From the NCBI RefSeq assembly GCF_015209745.1, contig NZ_CP063657.1:1054001-1118000 (forward strand): 64,000 nt of DNA, given 5' to 3'. Below, piece after piece: positions 19,563 to 28,185 of the stretch. This stretch comes from Lysobacter avium (GTDB lineage Bacteria; Pseudomonadota; Gammaproteobacteria; Xanthomonadales; Xanthomonadaceae). A program made the translations under genes and the position numbers. Position 1 is the stretch's first letter. The number at the start of each line of letters is the position of its first letter. The notes below the pieces were generated by a model that was given only the letters and a program-made list of their open reading frames with translations, ran no database searches and had not been told where the DNA came from.

Positions 19563-21197
19563 TCAACCCAGGTTGCGCGCGGTGTTGATCACGTTGACGC
19601 CGTTGAAGCGCGCGGTGCTGGAGCCGTGGGACACCGTCGACACCTGCGAAGGCTGGCCCTTGCCGTCAAAGAACGACCCGCCGAAGCGGTAGTCGCTCTT
19701 GTCGCAGACCGCCACGCAGGAGTTCCAGAACTCCGGCGTCTGGATCTGGTAGGCGACGTCTTCGAGCATCCCGGTGATCCTGCCGTCCTCGATCTCGTAG
19801 AACAGCTGGCCGCCGAACTGCGCGTTGTAGCGCTGCTGGTCGATCGAGAACGAGCCGTCGCCAATGATGTAGATGCCTTTCTCGACGTCCTTGATCATGT
19901 CGGCCACGCTCAGTCTGGCGTTGCCGGGGGCCATGGACACGTTGGGCATGCGCTGGAACTGCACGCTCGACCAGGAGTCCGCGTAGGAGCAGCCGTGCGA
20001 TGCGTCCTCGCCCAGCAGGTGGACCTGGTCGCGCGTCGCCTGCAGGTTCACCAGCTTGCCGTCCTTGATCAGGTCCCAGCGGCGGGTCTTTACGCCCTCA
20101 TCGTCGTAGCCGACCGCGCCCAGGCTTCCGGCCTGGGTCTTGTCGGCGAAGATGTTGACGTTCTTGCTGCCGTACTGGAACCGGTCGCGGACCTTGTCCA
20201 GGCTGACGAAGCTGGTCCCGGCGTAGTTGGCTTCGTAGCCGAGCACGCGGTCCAGCTCGAGCGGATGGCCGACCGATTCGTGGATGGTCAGCCAGGTGTG
20301 CGAGGGGTCGAGCACCAGGTCGTATTTGCCGGGCTTGACCGACGGCGCCTTGAGCTTCTCCACGGTCTGCCTGGCGGCAGCGATCGCGTCGGCGCGCATG
20401 TCGTAGGACTGGCCGTAGGCGGTGACGCCGTTGGGCAGCACGAAGCGGCCCGAGGCGTCGCCGTCCAGGTATTCAAAGCCCATGCCCATCGGCGCTGACA
20501 GGCCGCTGCGGGTGCGGAACTTGCCGCTGGCCTTGTCGATCGCGGTGACCGTCATCGGCGCCCAGATCCGATGCACGTCCTGGTCGATGTAGGAGCCGTC
20601 GGTGGAGGCGAAATACTTCTGCTCGTTGACCAGGAACAGCATCGAATTGACGAAGCTGGCCCCCGCGCCCATCGCGTCGGCATTGACGCCCAGCAGGAGG
20701 TCGGCCTTTTCCTTGAGCGGCACGGCCATCGCATTCTTGCGGATGGGCGTCTTCCAGCTCACCTCGCCGAGTCCGGGCGTGGGGGCCAGGATTACCGGAG
20801 CCGTCTGCGTCTTCGCGTTGGCCTTGGCGATGGCCGTCGCCTGCCTGGCCGCCTCGGCGACACCCGCCGCGCCCATGTCGTTGGTCGCCGCGAAACCCCA
20901 GGCACCATCGGCGATGACCCGCACGCCGATGCCGGTGGATTCGGTATTGACCACGTTCTGGACCTTGTCCTCGCGGGTGATCACGAACTGGCGAAGGTAG
21001 CGGCCGATGCGGACATCGCAGTACGACGCGCCGCTGTCGGTTGCCGCCTGCAACGCCGTGTCGGCGAGCGATTTTTTCATCGCCACGTCGAGCGCAGGAT
21101 CCAGAAGTGCCTCCGCTGCAATGGCGTGGCCCCATCCGGGGATCGCCAGACCGGCGACGCCGAGGCTGCTGAGAGTGAGAAACTGCCGTCTATCCAT
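19563..21197 (-). CDS. TldD-like metalloprotease with Tat-type signal (copy 2), first gene of operon
   Basis: A 544-residue TldD-family protein with zinc motif HESVGHPLELDRVLG, identical to that of copy 1. A twin-arginine signal is present (DRRQFLTLSSLGVAGLAIP, cleavage near GHAIA). As in copy 1, the C-terminal zinc-cysteine loop reads GGSFFDGKGQP, with a conserved CVAVC pair shortly before. The two copies align without large gaps and end in the same INTARNLG. As the first gene after a 300-base gap, it probably lies directly behind the operon promoter; an inverted repeat is centred 39 bases upstream of its ATG. Confidence 0.9.
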   Translation of the reverse strand: MDRRQFLTLSSLGVAGLAIPGWGHAIAAEALLDPALDVAMKKSLADTALQAATDSGASYCDVRIGRYLRQFVITREDKVQNVVNTESTGIGVRVIADGAWGFAATNDMGAAGVAEAARQATAIAKANAKTQTAPVILAPTPGLGEVSWKTPIRKNAMAVPLKEKADLLLGVNADAMGAGASFVNSMLFLVNEQKYFASTDGSYIDQDVHRIWAPMTVTAIDKASGKFRTRSGLSAPMGMGFEYLDGDASGRFVLPNGVTAYGQSYDMRADAIAAARQTVEKLKAPSVKPGKYDLVLDPSHTWLTIHESVGHPLELDRVLGYEANYAGTSFVSLDKVRDRFQYGSKNVNIFADKTQAGSLGAVGYDDEGVKTRRWDLIKDGKLVNLQATRDQVHLLGEDASHGCSYADSWSSVQFQRMPNVSMAPGNARLSVADMIKDVEKGIYIIGDGSFSIDQQRYNAQFGGQLFYEIEDGRITGMLEDVAYQIQTPEFWNSCVAVCDKSDYRFGGSFFDGKGQPSQVSTVSHGSSTARFNGVNVINTARNLG

Positions 21198-21225
21198 CGT
21201 TCATGCGCCACTGGTGTGCTCGACC

Positions 21226-21246
21226 CGCTTTGACGAACGCAAAGCG
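21226..21246. promoter_or_regulatory. inverted repeat upstream of the TldD/MoxR operon (candidate operator)
   Basis: A perfect 7-base inverted repeat, CGCTTTG and CAAAGCG, is separated by 7 bases and centred about 39 bases before the ATG of the first operon gene. It is not followed by a T run, so it is more likely a protein-binding site than a terminator. No regulator is identified. Confidence 0.4.
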
Positions 21247-21436
21247 TTGGAGACAGGAGGGAGAACTGCGTGAATCGACTGTGGTGAGGAGTCCGGAAGG
21301 CGTCAAGTGACCTTCGACACATCCGTTGGGACAGATCCGGATCCGGCGCGACTTGGCCTCATCACGCAAACAAACCACCGTCATTCGGACAGGAAGCCGG
21401 GAGACCCGTCTGATCCCGGTTGATGGCCCACACAGC

Positions 21437-21467
21437 AAAAAGCCCTGCACCGGTGGCAGGGCCTTTT
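21437..21467 (-). terminator. Rho-independent terminator after tRNA-Ala
   Basis: On the minus strand the stem GCCCTGC/GCAGGGC with a 7-base loop is followed by five T residues, about 30 bases after the end of tRNA-Ala(CGC). A run of A on the other side could make it partly bidirectional. Confidence 0.8.
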
Positions 21468-21497
21468 ACCGTCCCGGATGCGATCCGGACTGTTTCA

Positions 21498-21573
21498 TGG
21501 TGGAGCGGAGGGGGATCGAACCCCTGACCTCCACGATGCGAACGTGGCGCTCTCCCAGCTGAGCTACCGCCCC
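21498..21573 (-). tRNA. tRNA-Ala (anticodon CGC)
   Basis: A 76-base cloverleaf is read on the minus strand. The acceptor GGGGCGG pairs with CCGCTCC, the D arm is AGCTCAGCTGGGAGAGC, and the anticodon stem CCACG/CGTGG encloses TTCGCAT, giving CGC for codon GCG. The T arm contains GGTTCGATCC, and discriminator A plus CCA are encoded. GCG is a heavily used alanine codon here. Confidence 0.96.
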
Positions 21574-21614
21574 ATGAAATCGGAGCCAAGTCTAACGGCG
21601 CGGCGACGCCAGCG

Positions 21615-22754
21615 CTAGTGTTTCCCCTCCAGCAATGGCGTCAGCACCGGCTCCAGCGCTTCCTGCCGCCAGCCGGCAAGCGCGTCTGGCCACTCGCCGT
21701 GGTCAAGCAGGCTTTCCAGGTGCTTGCGCGAGGCGAGCACGCCGGCCGGCAGGTCGAGTTCGACACTGAGCTTCGCGACGGCGTCCTGCAACGCGCGCAG
21801 GCGTGTTTTGTCGCGCTTCTCCGCCAGTCGCGCATCCGGTGCGTCCGCTTCGTCGTCGACAGGGGTGCGTAAGGCATTCCATATGATGTCGGTCAGTTTG
21901 CGCGGTGCCTTGGGATGGCCGTCGAGCAAGTCCTGCAGCGCTGCAGTGCCGGTGGGCTGCTCCCGCGCGACCAGCAAGGCCAGCTCGTTGTCGAGGATCC
22001 AGCCCCGCGGGCGGTCGGTCTCGCGTGCGTAGCGGTCGCGCCAGCGCAACAGCCGGATCGCGCTGCGTTGGGCATCGGGATCCAGGAACTGCGAGCCGCG
22101 CAGGGACAGGTGCGGCCAACGCTCCAGCCCGTCGGCATCCGCGTTGGCAAGCGTGCGCTCCGCGTCCGCAGCGAGCCAGTCGCGGCGGCCCTGCTTCTGC
22201 AGCATGCTTTCCAGCACATCGTGCAATTCGAACAGATGGCGGACGTCGTCGGCGGCGTATTCCAGCTGCGATGCCGACAGCGGTCGGCGCAGCCAGTCCG
22301 AGCGTGTCTCGCCCTTGGCCAGCGGCACGCCGGTGATGCTTTCCACCAGCTTCTGGTAACCCATGCCGCCGCCCACCCCGGTCAGCGAGGCCGCCAGCTG
22401 GGTATCGAAAAGCGGGCGCGGCAGCGCATCACACGCGTGCTTGAAGGCGACCAGGTCCTCGCTGGGGCTGTGCATGATCTTCAGGATCGTCGTATCGGCC
22501 AGGATCGCCGCGAGCGCTTCATTGATGCCCGGCGCCAGGCTGTCCACCAGCAGGATCTCGAGCTGTCCGTCGCGCTCCAGCGCGATCTGCACCAGCGCCA
22601 GTTTCGGCCAATAGGTGCGTTCGCGGATGAATTCGGTGTCCACCCCGATGCGCCGGGGTCCGTGGGCGAGGCTGGCGCTGAGCTGCTCGGGAGAGTCGAT
22701 CCAGACGGGAGATGAGTCGGTGGGATGAGGCTTGGCGTTCTGGGAATCTGTCAC
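21615..22754 (-). CDS. rnd: ribonuclease D
   Basis: RNase D is a 3'-5' exoribonuclease that trims tRNA precursors and other small RNAs. The DEDDy motifs are present: [14 protein letters not shown] (Exo I), a [12 protein letters not shown] segment (Exo II), and YAADDVRHL (Exo III with its tyrosine). A helical C-terminal part carries HRDC domains. GTG at 22754 gives 379 residues; a TTG at 22796 would add 14 unconserved residues. It lies 41 bases downstream of tRNA-Ala, with no obvious terminator directly behind it. Confidence 0.94.
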   Translation of the reverse strand: MTDSQNAKPHPTDSSPVWIDSPEQLSASLAHGPRRIGVDTEFIRERTYWPKLALVQIALERDGQLEILLVDSLAPGINEALAAILADTTILKIMHSPSEDLVAFKHACDALPRPLFDTQLAASLTGVGGGMGYQKLVESITGVPLAKGETRSDWLRRPLSASQLEYAADDVRHLFELHDVLESMLQKQGRRDWLAADAERTLANADADGLERWPHLSLRGSQFLDPDAQRSAIRLLRWRDRYARETDRPRGWILDNELALLVAREQPTGTAALQDLLDGHPKAPRKLTDIIWNALRTPVDDEADAPDARLAEKRDKTRLRALQDAVAKLSVELDLPAGVLASRKHLESLLDHGEWPDALAGWRQEALEPVLTPLLEGKH

Positions 22755-22862
22755 GTGGAGTAGGCCGGAGACGGGAGTTGCCGGGAGCGGCGACAATAGC
22801 CTACTTTCAGCGTGCCCTTATCGGCGCGCCCCACCGCGACAGCCCACGGGCGAGGAGGACGA

Positions 22863-24761
22863 TTGCGCAACCCAGTGCCAGCGGCATCGTCGCGCGCGAA
22901 GGGCGTGAAGGCTCGACTTGCAGTGAAAGCTTTGCTGTTGGTGGCCGTCCTGATCGGCTCGGCATGCTCGCGCTCCGGTAACGGTACATCGGTCGACGAC
23001 ACTGCTCCGAGCGGGTCGGTTGCGACCGCCCCGGTGGTCACCATCGGCCCCGACGAGGCCCTGCCTGAGGTCGTGGTGTGGGAAGCGCCTGCCATCGATG
23101 TGGATGAGGAAAACACCGGGGAGCTGAAGGAGCTGGCTCGCGTCGCGCTCGAGGAAGGGCGTCTTTTTGGTGGCGAGGCCGATGCCATCCCGCTGTATCT
23201 CGCCCTCCGCCAGACGGCGCCGGAGGATGTCGAAATCCGCCAGGGCCTCGGCGATGCGCTCGATGCCCTGGTCGTCCGCGCCGGCGAGGCGCTTGCTGCC
23301 GTGGAAGATGATCCATCCGGCTTGCGCCAGGCACAGGAGGTCGGCTCGGTCGTCCGCGTCGTCGCTCCGGAGGATCCCCGGGTCATTGCCTATCTCGATC
23401 AGCTGCAGACGGTCGAGCGCGCCCAGGAAGCCAGCCTTCGCGGAGAGCGTGCACTGAACCAGGGCGATATCGGCGAAGTTGGCGATGGAGGAGCGATCGG
23501 CTGGTTCCGCCAGTCACTGGAGCTTCGGCCGCGAAATGCGCGGGCCTCCCAGGGGCTGGCCGCCGCGGAGAGCGCGCTCATCCGGCGCGCCGAAAAAGCG
23601 GCGGAAGACGATGACTACAACGCTGCAGAGATCTGGCTGGACCGCGCCGCAGAGGTCAGGCCTGACATGGGGACCGTGGATCGCGCACGCGGGCAGATCA
23701 ACCGCGTGCGGCTCGCCCGCATCGGCAGCCTGCGTGACCAGGGCATCGCTGCCTTGAGCGCTGAAGGTGGCGTGGATGTCGCGCGCGGCCATCTGGCCAA
23801 CCTCCTGCGCATCGCCCCGGAAGGCAACCCGGCAGCCGTGGAGCTGCGTGAGCGCATCGAGCTGGCCAGCCACTACGGCCTTTTCAGGCCGGGCCAGGTG
23901 TTCACCGAAGGGCTCCGACTGGGCGGGCGAGGGCCGGAGATGGTGGTGATCCCTCACGGTGGGTTCCGCATGGGCGCAAGCGAGGATGACGCGGCAGCCA
24001 CGGATGCCGAGCGACCGGCGCGCAGCATACGCTTTGATCGCGGACTGGCCGTCGCGCAGCACGAAGTCACCGTTGCCGAGTTCCGTCGCTTCGTCACCGC
24101 CACCGGGCACACCACGCGTGCGGCGCGGCGCGGCTATTCCACTATCTATGACGAACGCAGTGGCAACCTGGTCCGCCGCAACGGCGTGGACTGGCGACAC
24201 GACTACACCGGGCGGCCGGCGGCGGATCAATTGCCTGTGATCCACGTCAGCGCCGGCGATGCCGATGCGTATGCCGAGTGGCTGGCCGATCAGACCGGGC
24301 ATCGCTACCGGCTTCCGAGCGAGGCCGAATTCGAGTACATGTTGCGTGCGGGCAACCCGGGTCCTTATCCGTGGGGAGAAGGTTCGCCTCCGCCCGGCAG
24401 CGGCAACTACACCGGTGCCCTGGACGAGTCGCCCAGCGGTCGGCATTGGCGCAATGCTTTCCAGGATTACGGCGACGGTGCCTGGGGCCCCGCGCCGGCA
24501 GCAAGCTTCGCACCCAACGGCTACGGCCTGTTCGATATTGCCGGCAACGTCAGCGAGTGGGTCGGAGACTGCTGGCACGGGAGCTATCGACGGGCGCCGT
24601 CATCGGCCAAGGCCTGGGTCAATCCCGGCTGCCGCGAGCGGGTGGTTCGCGGTGGTTCCTGGGCCAGCTCGCCGGAGCAGACCCGTTCCTCGTGGCGCCT
24701 GGGCAGTGACGCGAACACCACAAACGCGCGGGTAGGCTTCCGCGTGGTGCGCGAGATCTGA
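22863..24761 (+). CDS. lipoprotein with TPR-like region and SUMF1 (formylglycine-generating-enzyme-like) domain
   Basis: A 632-residue lipoprotein. A basic N terminus precedes a hydrophobic core and lipobox IGSAC. About 300 residues of helical, TPR-like repeats follow (for example NARASQGLAAAESALIRRAEK). The C-terminal half is a SUMF1/FGE domain with MVVIPHGGFRMG, YRLPSEAEFEYMLRAG, YPWGEG, and GNVSEWVGDCWHG. In true formylglycine-generating enzymes the RVxRGGSY block carries catalytic cysteines; here it reads RVVRGGSWASSPEQTRSS, so that chemistry is unlikely. TTG 22863 is chosen for the AGGAGG at 22853-22858; GTG 22905 is an alternative. An M48 protease gene follows 34 bases later. Confidence 0.85.
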   Translation: MRNPVPAASSRAKGVKARLAVKALLLVAVLIGSACSRSGNGTSVDDTAPSGSVATAPVVTIGPDEALPEVVVWEAPAIDVDEENTGELKELARVALEEGRLFGGEADAIPLYLALRQTAPEDVEIRQGLGDALDALVVRAGEALAAVEDDPSGLRQAQEVGSVVRVVAPEDPRVIAYLDQLQTVERAQEASLRGERALNQGDIGEVGDGGAIGWFRQSLELRPRNARASQGLAAAESALIRRAEKAAEDDDYNAAEIWLDRAAEVRPDMGTVDRARGQINRVRLARIGSLRDQGIAALSAEGGVDVARGHLANLLRIAPEGNPAAVELRERIELASHYGLFRPGQVFTEGLRLGGRGPEMVVIPHGGFRMGASEDDAAATDAERPARSIRFDRGLAVAQHEVTVAEFRRFVTATGHTTRAARRGYSTIYDERSGNLVRRNGVDWRHDYTGRPAADQLPVIHVSAGDADAYAEWLADQTGHRYRLPSEAEFEYMLRAGNPGPYPWGEGSPPPGSGNYTGALDESPSGRHWRNAFQDYGDGAWGPAPAASFAPNGYGLFDIAGNVSEWVGDCWHGSYRRAPSSAKAWVNPGCRERVVRGGSWASSPEQTRSSWRLGSDANTTNARVGFRVVREI

Positions 24762-24795
24762 GCCGGCAGCACCCCGGCCCCTTTGAGGAAACACG

Positions 24796-25713
24796 ATGAA
24801 CACCGATCGCATGGGAAATCGGCCCGGACCTGGGCGCCGCCGCGGTGTGGGCGTCCGCTGGTGGATCCTGGTGGCGTTTGCTGCCTTCGCCGCATGGCAG
24901 TGGTTTGGCTCGGCCGAGACCGATCCGTACACCGGCGAGACCGCGCATTACGGCGTCAGCACCAGTGAAGAGGTCGACCTGGGTGCACAGGCGTACCGCC
25001 AGGTGCAGGCGGACGCGCAGGGCCAGGGGGCACTATTGCCGCCCGATGCGCCGGCCAGCCGCCAGATCCGGGAGATCGCCAACCGCCTGATCGAAAAGGT
25101 GCCGCAGGTGACCGCGGATCTCGCCGCGCAGAACCAGCAGCAGGCGCCTACCACCTACAAGGACTTCAAGTGGGATGTGAGCGTGATCCAGTCCGACGAG
25201 GCGAACGCTTTCTGCCTACCGGGCGGGAAGATGGCCGTCTACACCGGCCTGATGCCGATTACCCAGACCGAGGACGCGATGGCGGTCGTGATGGGGCACG
25301 AGATCGCCCACGCGCTGCTGCGGCACGGCTCGCAGCGCATGGCACAGCAGAACCTGGTGCAGATGGGCCAGATCGCGGCGAGCATGGCCGTGGACGGCAT
25401 GGATCCGCAGCAGCAACAGGCGGTGATGGCTGCACTGGGCGCCGGCGCGCAATACGGGCTGATCCTGCCGTACGGTCGCAACCACGAAACCCAGGCAGAT
25501 GAAGTCGGTCTGATGCTCGCTGCGGCGGCCTGCTACGACCCCCGTGCGGCGGTGCCGTTGTGGGAGCGGATGTCGAAGCTGGGGGGTGGTTCGCGCCCAC
25601 CGGAATTCGCCTCCACCCATCCGGATCCGGACAACCGCATCCAGACTTTGCAGGGGCTCATGCCGCAGGCGGTGGGGTTCTACGAGAAGTACTGCGGCGG
25701 CGCGCTGCAGTAG
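24796..25713 (+). CDS. M48 family metalloprotease
   Basis: A 305-residue zinc protease with one N-terminal membrane anchor (residues about 22-38) and a periplasm-facing catalytic domain. The zinc motif is GHEIAHALLRH, and the third ligand lies in ETQADEVG. The C terminus has the M48 'ThP.p..Ri..l' block as STHPDPDNRIQTL. It resembles LoiP/YcaL/BepA-type envelope quality-control proteases but lacks the TPR tail of BepA. A GAGGAA Shine-Dalgarno precedes ATG 24796. It is probably co-transcribed with the SUMF1 lipoprotein upstream. It converges on phaR with a 9-base gap. Confidence 0.93.
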   Translation: MNTDRMGNRPGPGRRRGVGVRWWILVAFAAFAAWQWFGSAETDPYTGETAHYGVSTSEEVDLGAQAYRQVQADAQGQGALLPPDAPASRQIREIANRLIEKVPQVTADLAAQNQQQAPTTYKDFKWDVSVIQSDEANAFCLPGGKMAVYTGLMPITQTEDAMAVVMGHEIAHALLRHGSQRMAQQNLVQMGQIAASMAVDGMDPQQQQAVMAALGAGAQYGLILPYGRNHETQADEVGLMLAAAACYDPRAAVPLWERMSKLGGGSRPPEFASTHPDPDNRIQTLQGLMPQAVGFYEKYCGGALQ

Positions 25714-25722
25714 GGGCTGCGA

Positions 25723-26211
25723 TCAGGAATCCGACGGCTCGTCGGTCTTGCGCTCCGACCTGGGCGCCTGGCCGACGCTGGCCGAGAAGTTCTTCTGGAA
25801 CTCTTTCCACAGGGTCATGTTGCGCTCGGTGAGCTGATTCATCATCGTCCACGGCGTCTGGCCCAGGACGTTGCCCATCTGCTTGCGGAACTGCTGCTGC
25901 TGGTCCAGAAACGCCTGCATCGACTGCTCCAGGTAACTGCCCATGTAGCCCTGCAGCGAGTCGCCATAGAAACGGATGATCTGGCTCAACAGCTCGGTGG
26001 AGAGCATCGGCTCTCCATCCTGCTCGTGCTCGGTGATGATCTGTAGCAGCACCTGGCGGGTGAGGTCATCGCCCGATCGCGCATCCACCACCTCGAACTC
26101 CTCGCCGTCGACGATCAGCTGGCGCACATCCTCGATGGTGATGTAGCTCGAGATGCGGGTGTCGTAGAGACGCCGGTTGGGATACTTCTTGATGACACGC
26201 TTGGATGACAT
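25723..26211 (-). CDS. phaR: polyhydroxyalkanoate synthesis repressor PhaR
   Basis: PhaR is a DNA-binding regulator that represses phasin and PHA biosynthesis genes and senses PHB granules. The 162-residue protein begins with the PHB accumulation regulator domain (KRVIKKYPNRRLYDT, then SSYITIEDVRQLI). A helical C-terminal half with a QQQQ stretch follows. ATG 26211 matches the family's start; 30 upstream in-frame residues look non-coding. It follows phaB by 83 bases on the same strand, consistent with a small PHB regulon. No PHA synthase gene is in the window. Confidence 0.93.
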   Translation of the reverse strand: MSSKRVIKKYPNRRLYDTRISSYITIEDVRQLIVDGEEFEVVDARSGDDLTRQVLLQIITEHEQDGEPMLSTELLSQIIRFYGDSLQGYMGSYLEQSMQAFLDQQQQFRKQMGNVLGQTPWTMMNQLTERNMTLWKEFQKNFSASVGQAPRSERKTDEPSDS

Positions 26212-26294
26212 CGACAGGTCGCCTGCAGCAATGATGCCCCGCAGCATGGCGGAGCAACCGGAGCCTTGCAACATCGCCAGAGGTGCAGGCGAGG

Positions 26295-27035
26295 TTACCA
26301 ACCCATGTATTGGCCACCGTTTGCCGACAGGTTCGCGCCGGTGATCCAGCCGGCCTCCTCGGGGATGAAGAAGCTGACCGCGTAGGCGATTTCATCGGGC
26401 GTACCGAGCCTGCCGGTGGGGATCTGGGCGATGATCTTCTCGCGGATTTCCTCCGGTACCGCCATCACCATCTCGGTGCCGATGTAGCCTGGCGATACCG
26501 TATTGACGGTGATCCCCATCCGCGCGTTTTCCTGTGCAAGCGAGATCGTGAAACCGTGCATGCCTGCCTTGGCCGCGGCGTAGTTGGCCTGCCCGTACTG
26601 GCCCTTCTGACCGTTGATCGAGCTGATCTGGACGATGCGGCCCCATTTGCGCTCACGCATACCTTCGATGACTGCGCGGGTGATGTTGAAGCACGAGTTG
26701 AGGTTGGTGCAGATCACCTCGTCCCATTGCTGCGACGTCATCCGGTGGAACGTGGCGTCGCGCGTGATGCCGGCGTTGTTGACGAGGATGTCGACCGGCC
26801 CGAGCTGTTTCTCGATGTCCCGGACCATGGCGGCGCCCTGCTCCGGGCAGGACACGTCGCCGGCGGCGAGAACGACGTCATATCCTTCTGCCTTCATTTT
26901 TTCCTGCCAGGCGCGTCCACGGGCCTCGTCGCGGTAGTTGGTCGCCACCTTGTGCCCCATCTTGCTGAGCCGCTTGACGATTGCGGTACCGATTCCGCCG
27001 GTACCTCCGGTGACCAGGGCGATGCGTTGCGACAT
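26295..27035 (-). CDS. phaB: acetoacetyl-CoA reductase
   Basis: PhaB reduces acetoacetyl-CoA to (R)-3-hydroxybutyryl-CoA with NADPH, supplying monomer for polyhydroxybutyrate. The 246-residue short-chain dehydrogenase has the cofactor motif TGGTGGIGTA, NNAGITRDATF, and catalytic Ser-Tyr-Lys in QISSINGQKGQYGQANYAAAK. The phrase 'FHRMTSQQWDEVICTNL' and the C-terminal SANGGQYMGW are typical of PhaB rather than FabG, and the neighbouring phaR supports this. Confidence 0.93.
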   Translation of the reverse strand: MSQRIALVTGGTGGIGTAIVKRLSKMGHKVATNYRDEARGRAWQEKMKAEGYDVVLAAGDVSCPEQGAAMVRDIEKQLGPVDILVNNAGITRDATFHRMTSQQWDEVICTNLNSCFNITRAVIEGMRERKWGRIVQISSINGQKGQYGQANYAAAKAGMHGFTISLAQENARMGITVNTVSPGYIGTEMVMAVPEEIREKIIAQIPTGRLGTPDEIAYAVSFFIPEEAGWITGANLSANGGQYMGW

Positions 27036-27136
27036 GGTGTTCTCCTAGATGAGGGCCGGTGGGCTTCCGGGTGGGGCCAGGCGGGTGATGGCTGGCCCGG
27101 TGGTGTCGGGGTGGGGCCCTAAGGTGTATCAGAGCG

Positions 27137-28093
27137 TCAGCGTTTGTGCGAGGTCGCCGCCGGTTCACTCCGTGCTGGTTTGACCGGGATCCGGCCAGGT
27201 TCAAAGTTCGCGACGGCCTGTTCCAGGAGCGTCTCCACGTCGGCGGCGTCGAGCAGGCACGCGACATCCTGGCCCAGCATCCTCCACGCGCTGCGCAACG
27301 CGGGAACCGGATCGGAAGGGTCCAGTGGGTGGGCCCGCTCGGACTTGGAGAGCTTCCTCCCGGCCGCATCGAGCAACAGCGGCAGGTGGGCGTAGCGTGG
27401 GGTCGGCAGACCCAGGGCGCGTTGCAGGAGGATCTGGCGCGCGGTGGATCCGATCAGGTCCGCGCCGCGGACCACGTCGGTGATGCCCTGCGCTGCGTCG
27501 TCGACCACGACCGCCAGCTGATAGGCCCAGCATCCATCCGAGCGGCGGATGACGAAATCGCCGACCTCGCGCTGGACGTCCTGCTGTACGTGTCCGCGGA
27601 TCCGGTCGGTGAAGGAGATCGCGCTGTCATCGGCGACACGGAAGCGGGTCGCCGGGTCGCGCCGGTCCGATCGTGCCACGCAGCGGCGATGGATTCCCCC
27701 GACCGCGGCCAGTTGACTGCGGCTGCAGTGGCATTCGAAGGCGGCCCCGGCGTCGAGCAATTTTTCCAGTGCCTGCTGGTAGAGCGGTTCGCGGTGCGAC
27801 TGGTATACGACCGGCGCGTCGGGGCGCAGCCCGAAAGCGCTCAACGCCGAGAGTTGCGCGGCGGCGGCGCCGGCGACTTCGCGGGTGCGGTCGACGTCCT
27901 CGATGCGGACCAGCCATTCACCGCCGGCCGAGCGGGCGAGCAGCCAGCTTCCGAGCGCGGACAGCAGCGAGCCCGCATGCAGTGGCCCGGTGGGTGAGGG
28001 CGCGAAGCGGCCGCGGTAGCCACTTCGCGGCACGACCGCGCGCGGGTCCGGTCGGTCGGTCACCAAATGCGGACAGTCCAAGTCTGACGCCAT
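27137..28093 (-). CDS. gluQ: glutamyl-Q tRNA(Asp) synthetase
   Basis: GluQ-RS attaches glutamate to the queuosine base in the anticodon of tRNA(Asp). The 318-residue protein is a GluRS catalytic domain without anticodon-binding domain. It shows [22 protein letters not shown] (HIGH-type motif) and KLSKSERA (KMSKS). Zinc ligands are ECHCSRSQL and the later HRRC. In enterobacteria gluQ sits behind dksA; here dksA is 13 kb away and gluQ is downstream of nothing obviously related. It is divergent from htpX with 92 bases between. Confidence 0.95.
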   Translation of the reverse strand: MASDLDCPHLVTDRPDPRAVVPRSGYRGRFAPSPTGPLHAGSLLSALGSWLLARSAGGEWLVRIEDVDRTREVAGAAAAQLSALSAFGLRPDAPVVYQSHREPLYQQALEKLLDAGAAFECHCSRSQLAAVGGIHRRCVARSDRRDPATRFRVADDSAISFTDRIRGHVQQDVQREVGDFVIRRSDGCWAYQLAVVVDDAAQGITDVVRGADLIGSTARQILLQRALGLPTPRYAHLPLLLDAAGRKLSKSERAHPLDPSDPVPALRSAWRMLGQDVACLLDAADVETLLEQAVANFEPGRIPVKPARSEPAATSHKR

Positions 28094-28185
28094 GGTGTCT
28101 CAGGATCGCTGGCTCTTGAATTTGGCCTGAGCGTGCCACAGATTGCGGTACGGCTGCGCAACCCGCGCAGGTAAGGAAAGTGTCG

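Larger units (their letters stand above)
21198..21497. other. intergenic region upstream of the TldD/MoxR operon
   Basis: Three hundred bases without a convincing gene. They hold the putative operator hairpin at 21226-21246 and, near the tRNA end, the tRNA-Ala terminator. I could not pick out a convincing -35/-10 pair for the leftward operon by eye. Confidence 0.6.

Noticed and set aside
18116..20498. Two long plus-strand frames (490 and 369 codons)
   Set aside because: Both are antisense to the TldD genes; the two resemble each other only because the TldD genes are duplicates.
17909..21197. A microcin or RiPP cluster, suggested by TldD/TldE
   Set aside because: No short precursor peptide, cyclodehydratase, radical SAM or exporter gene is near the TldD genes.
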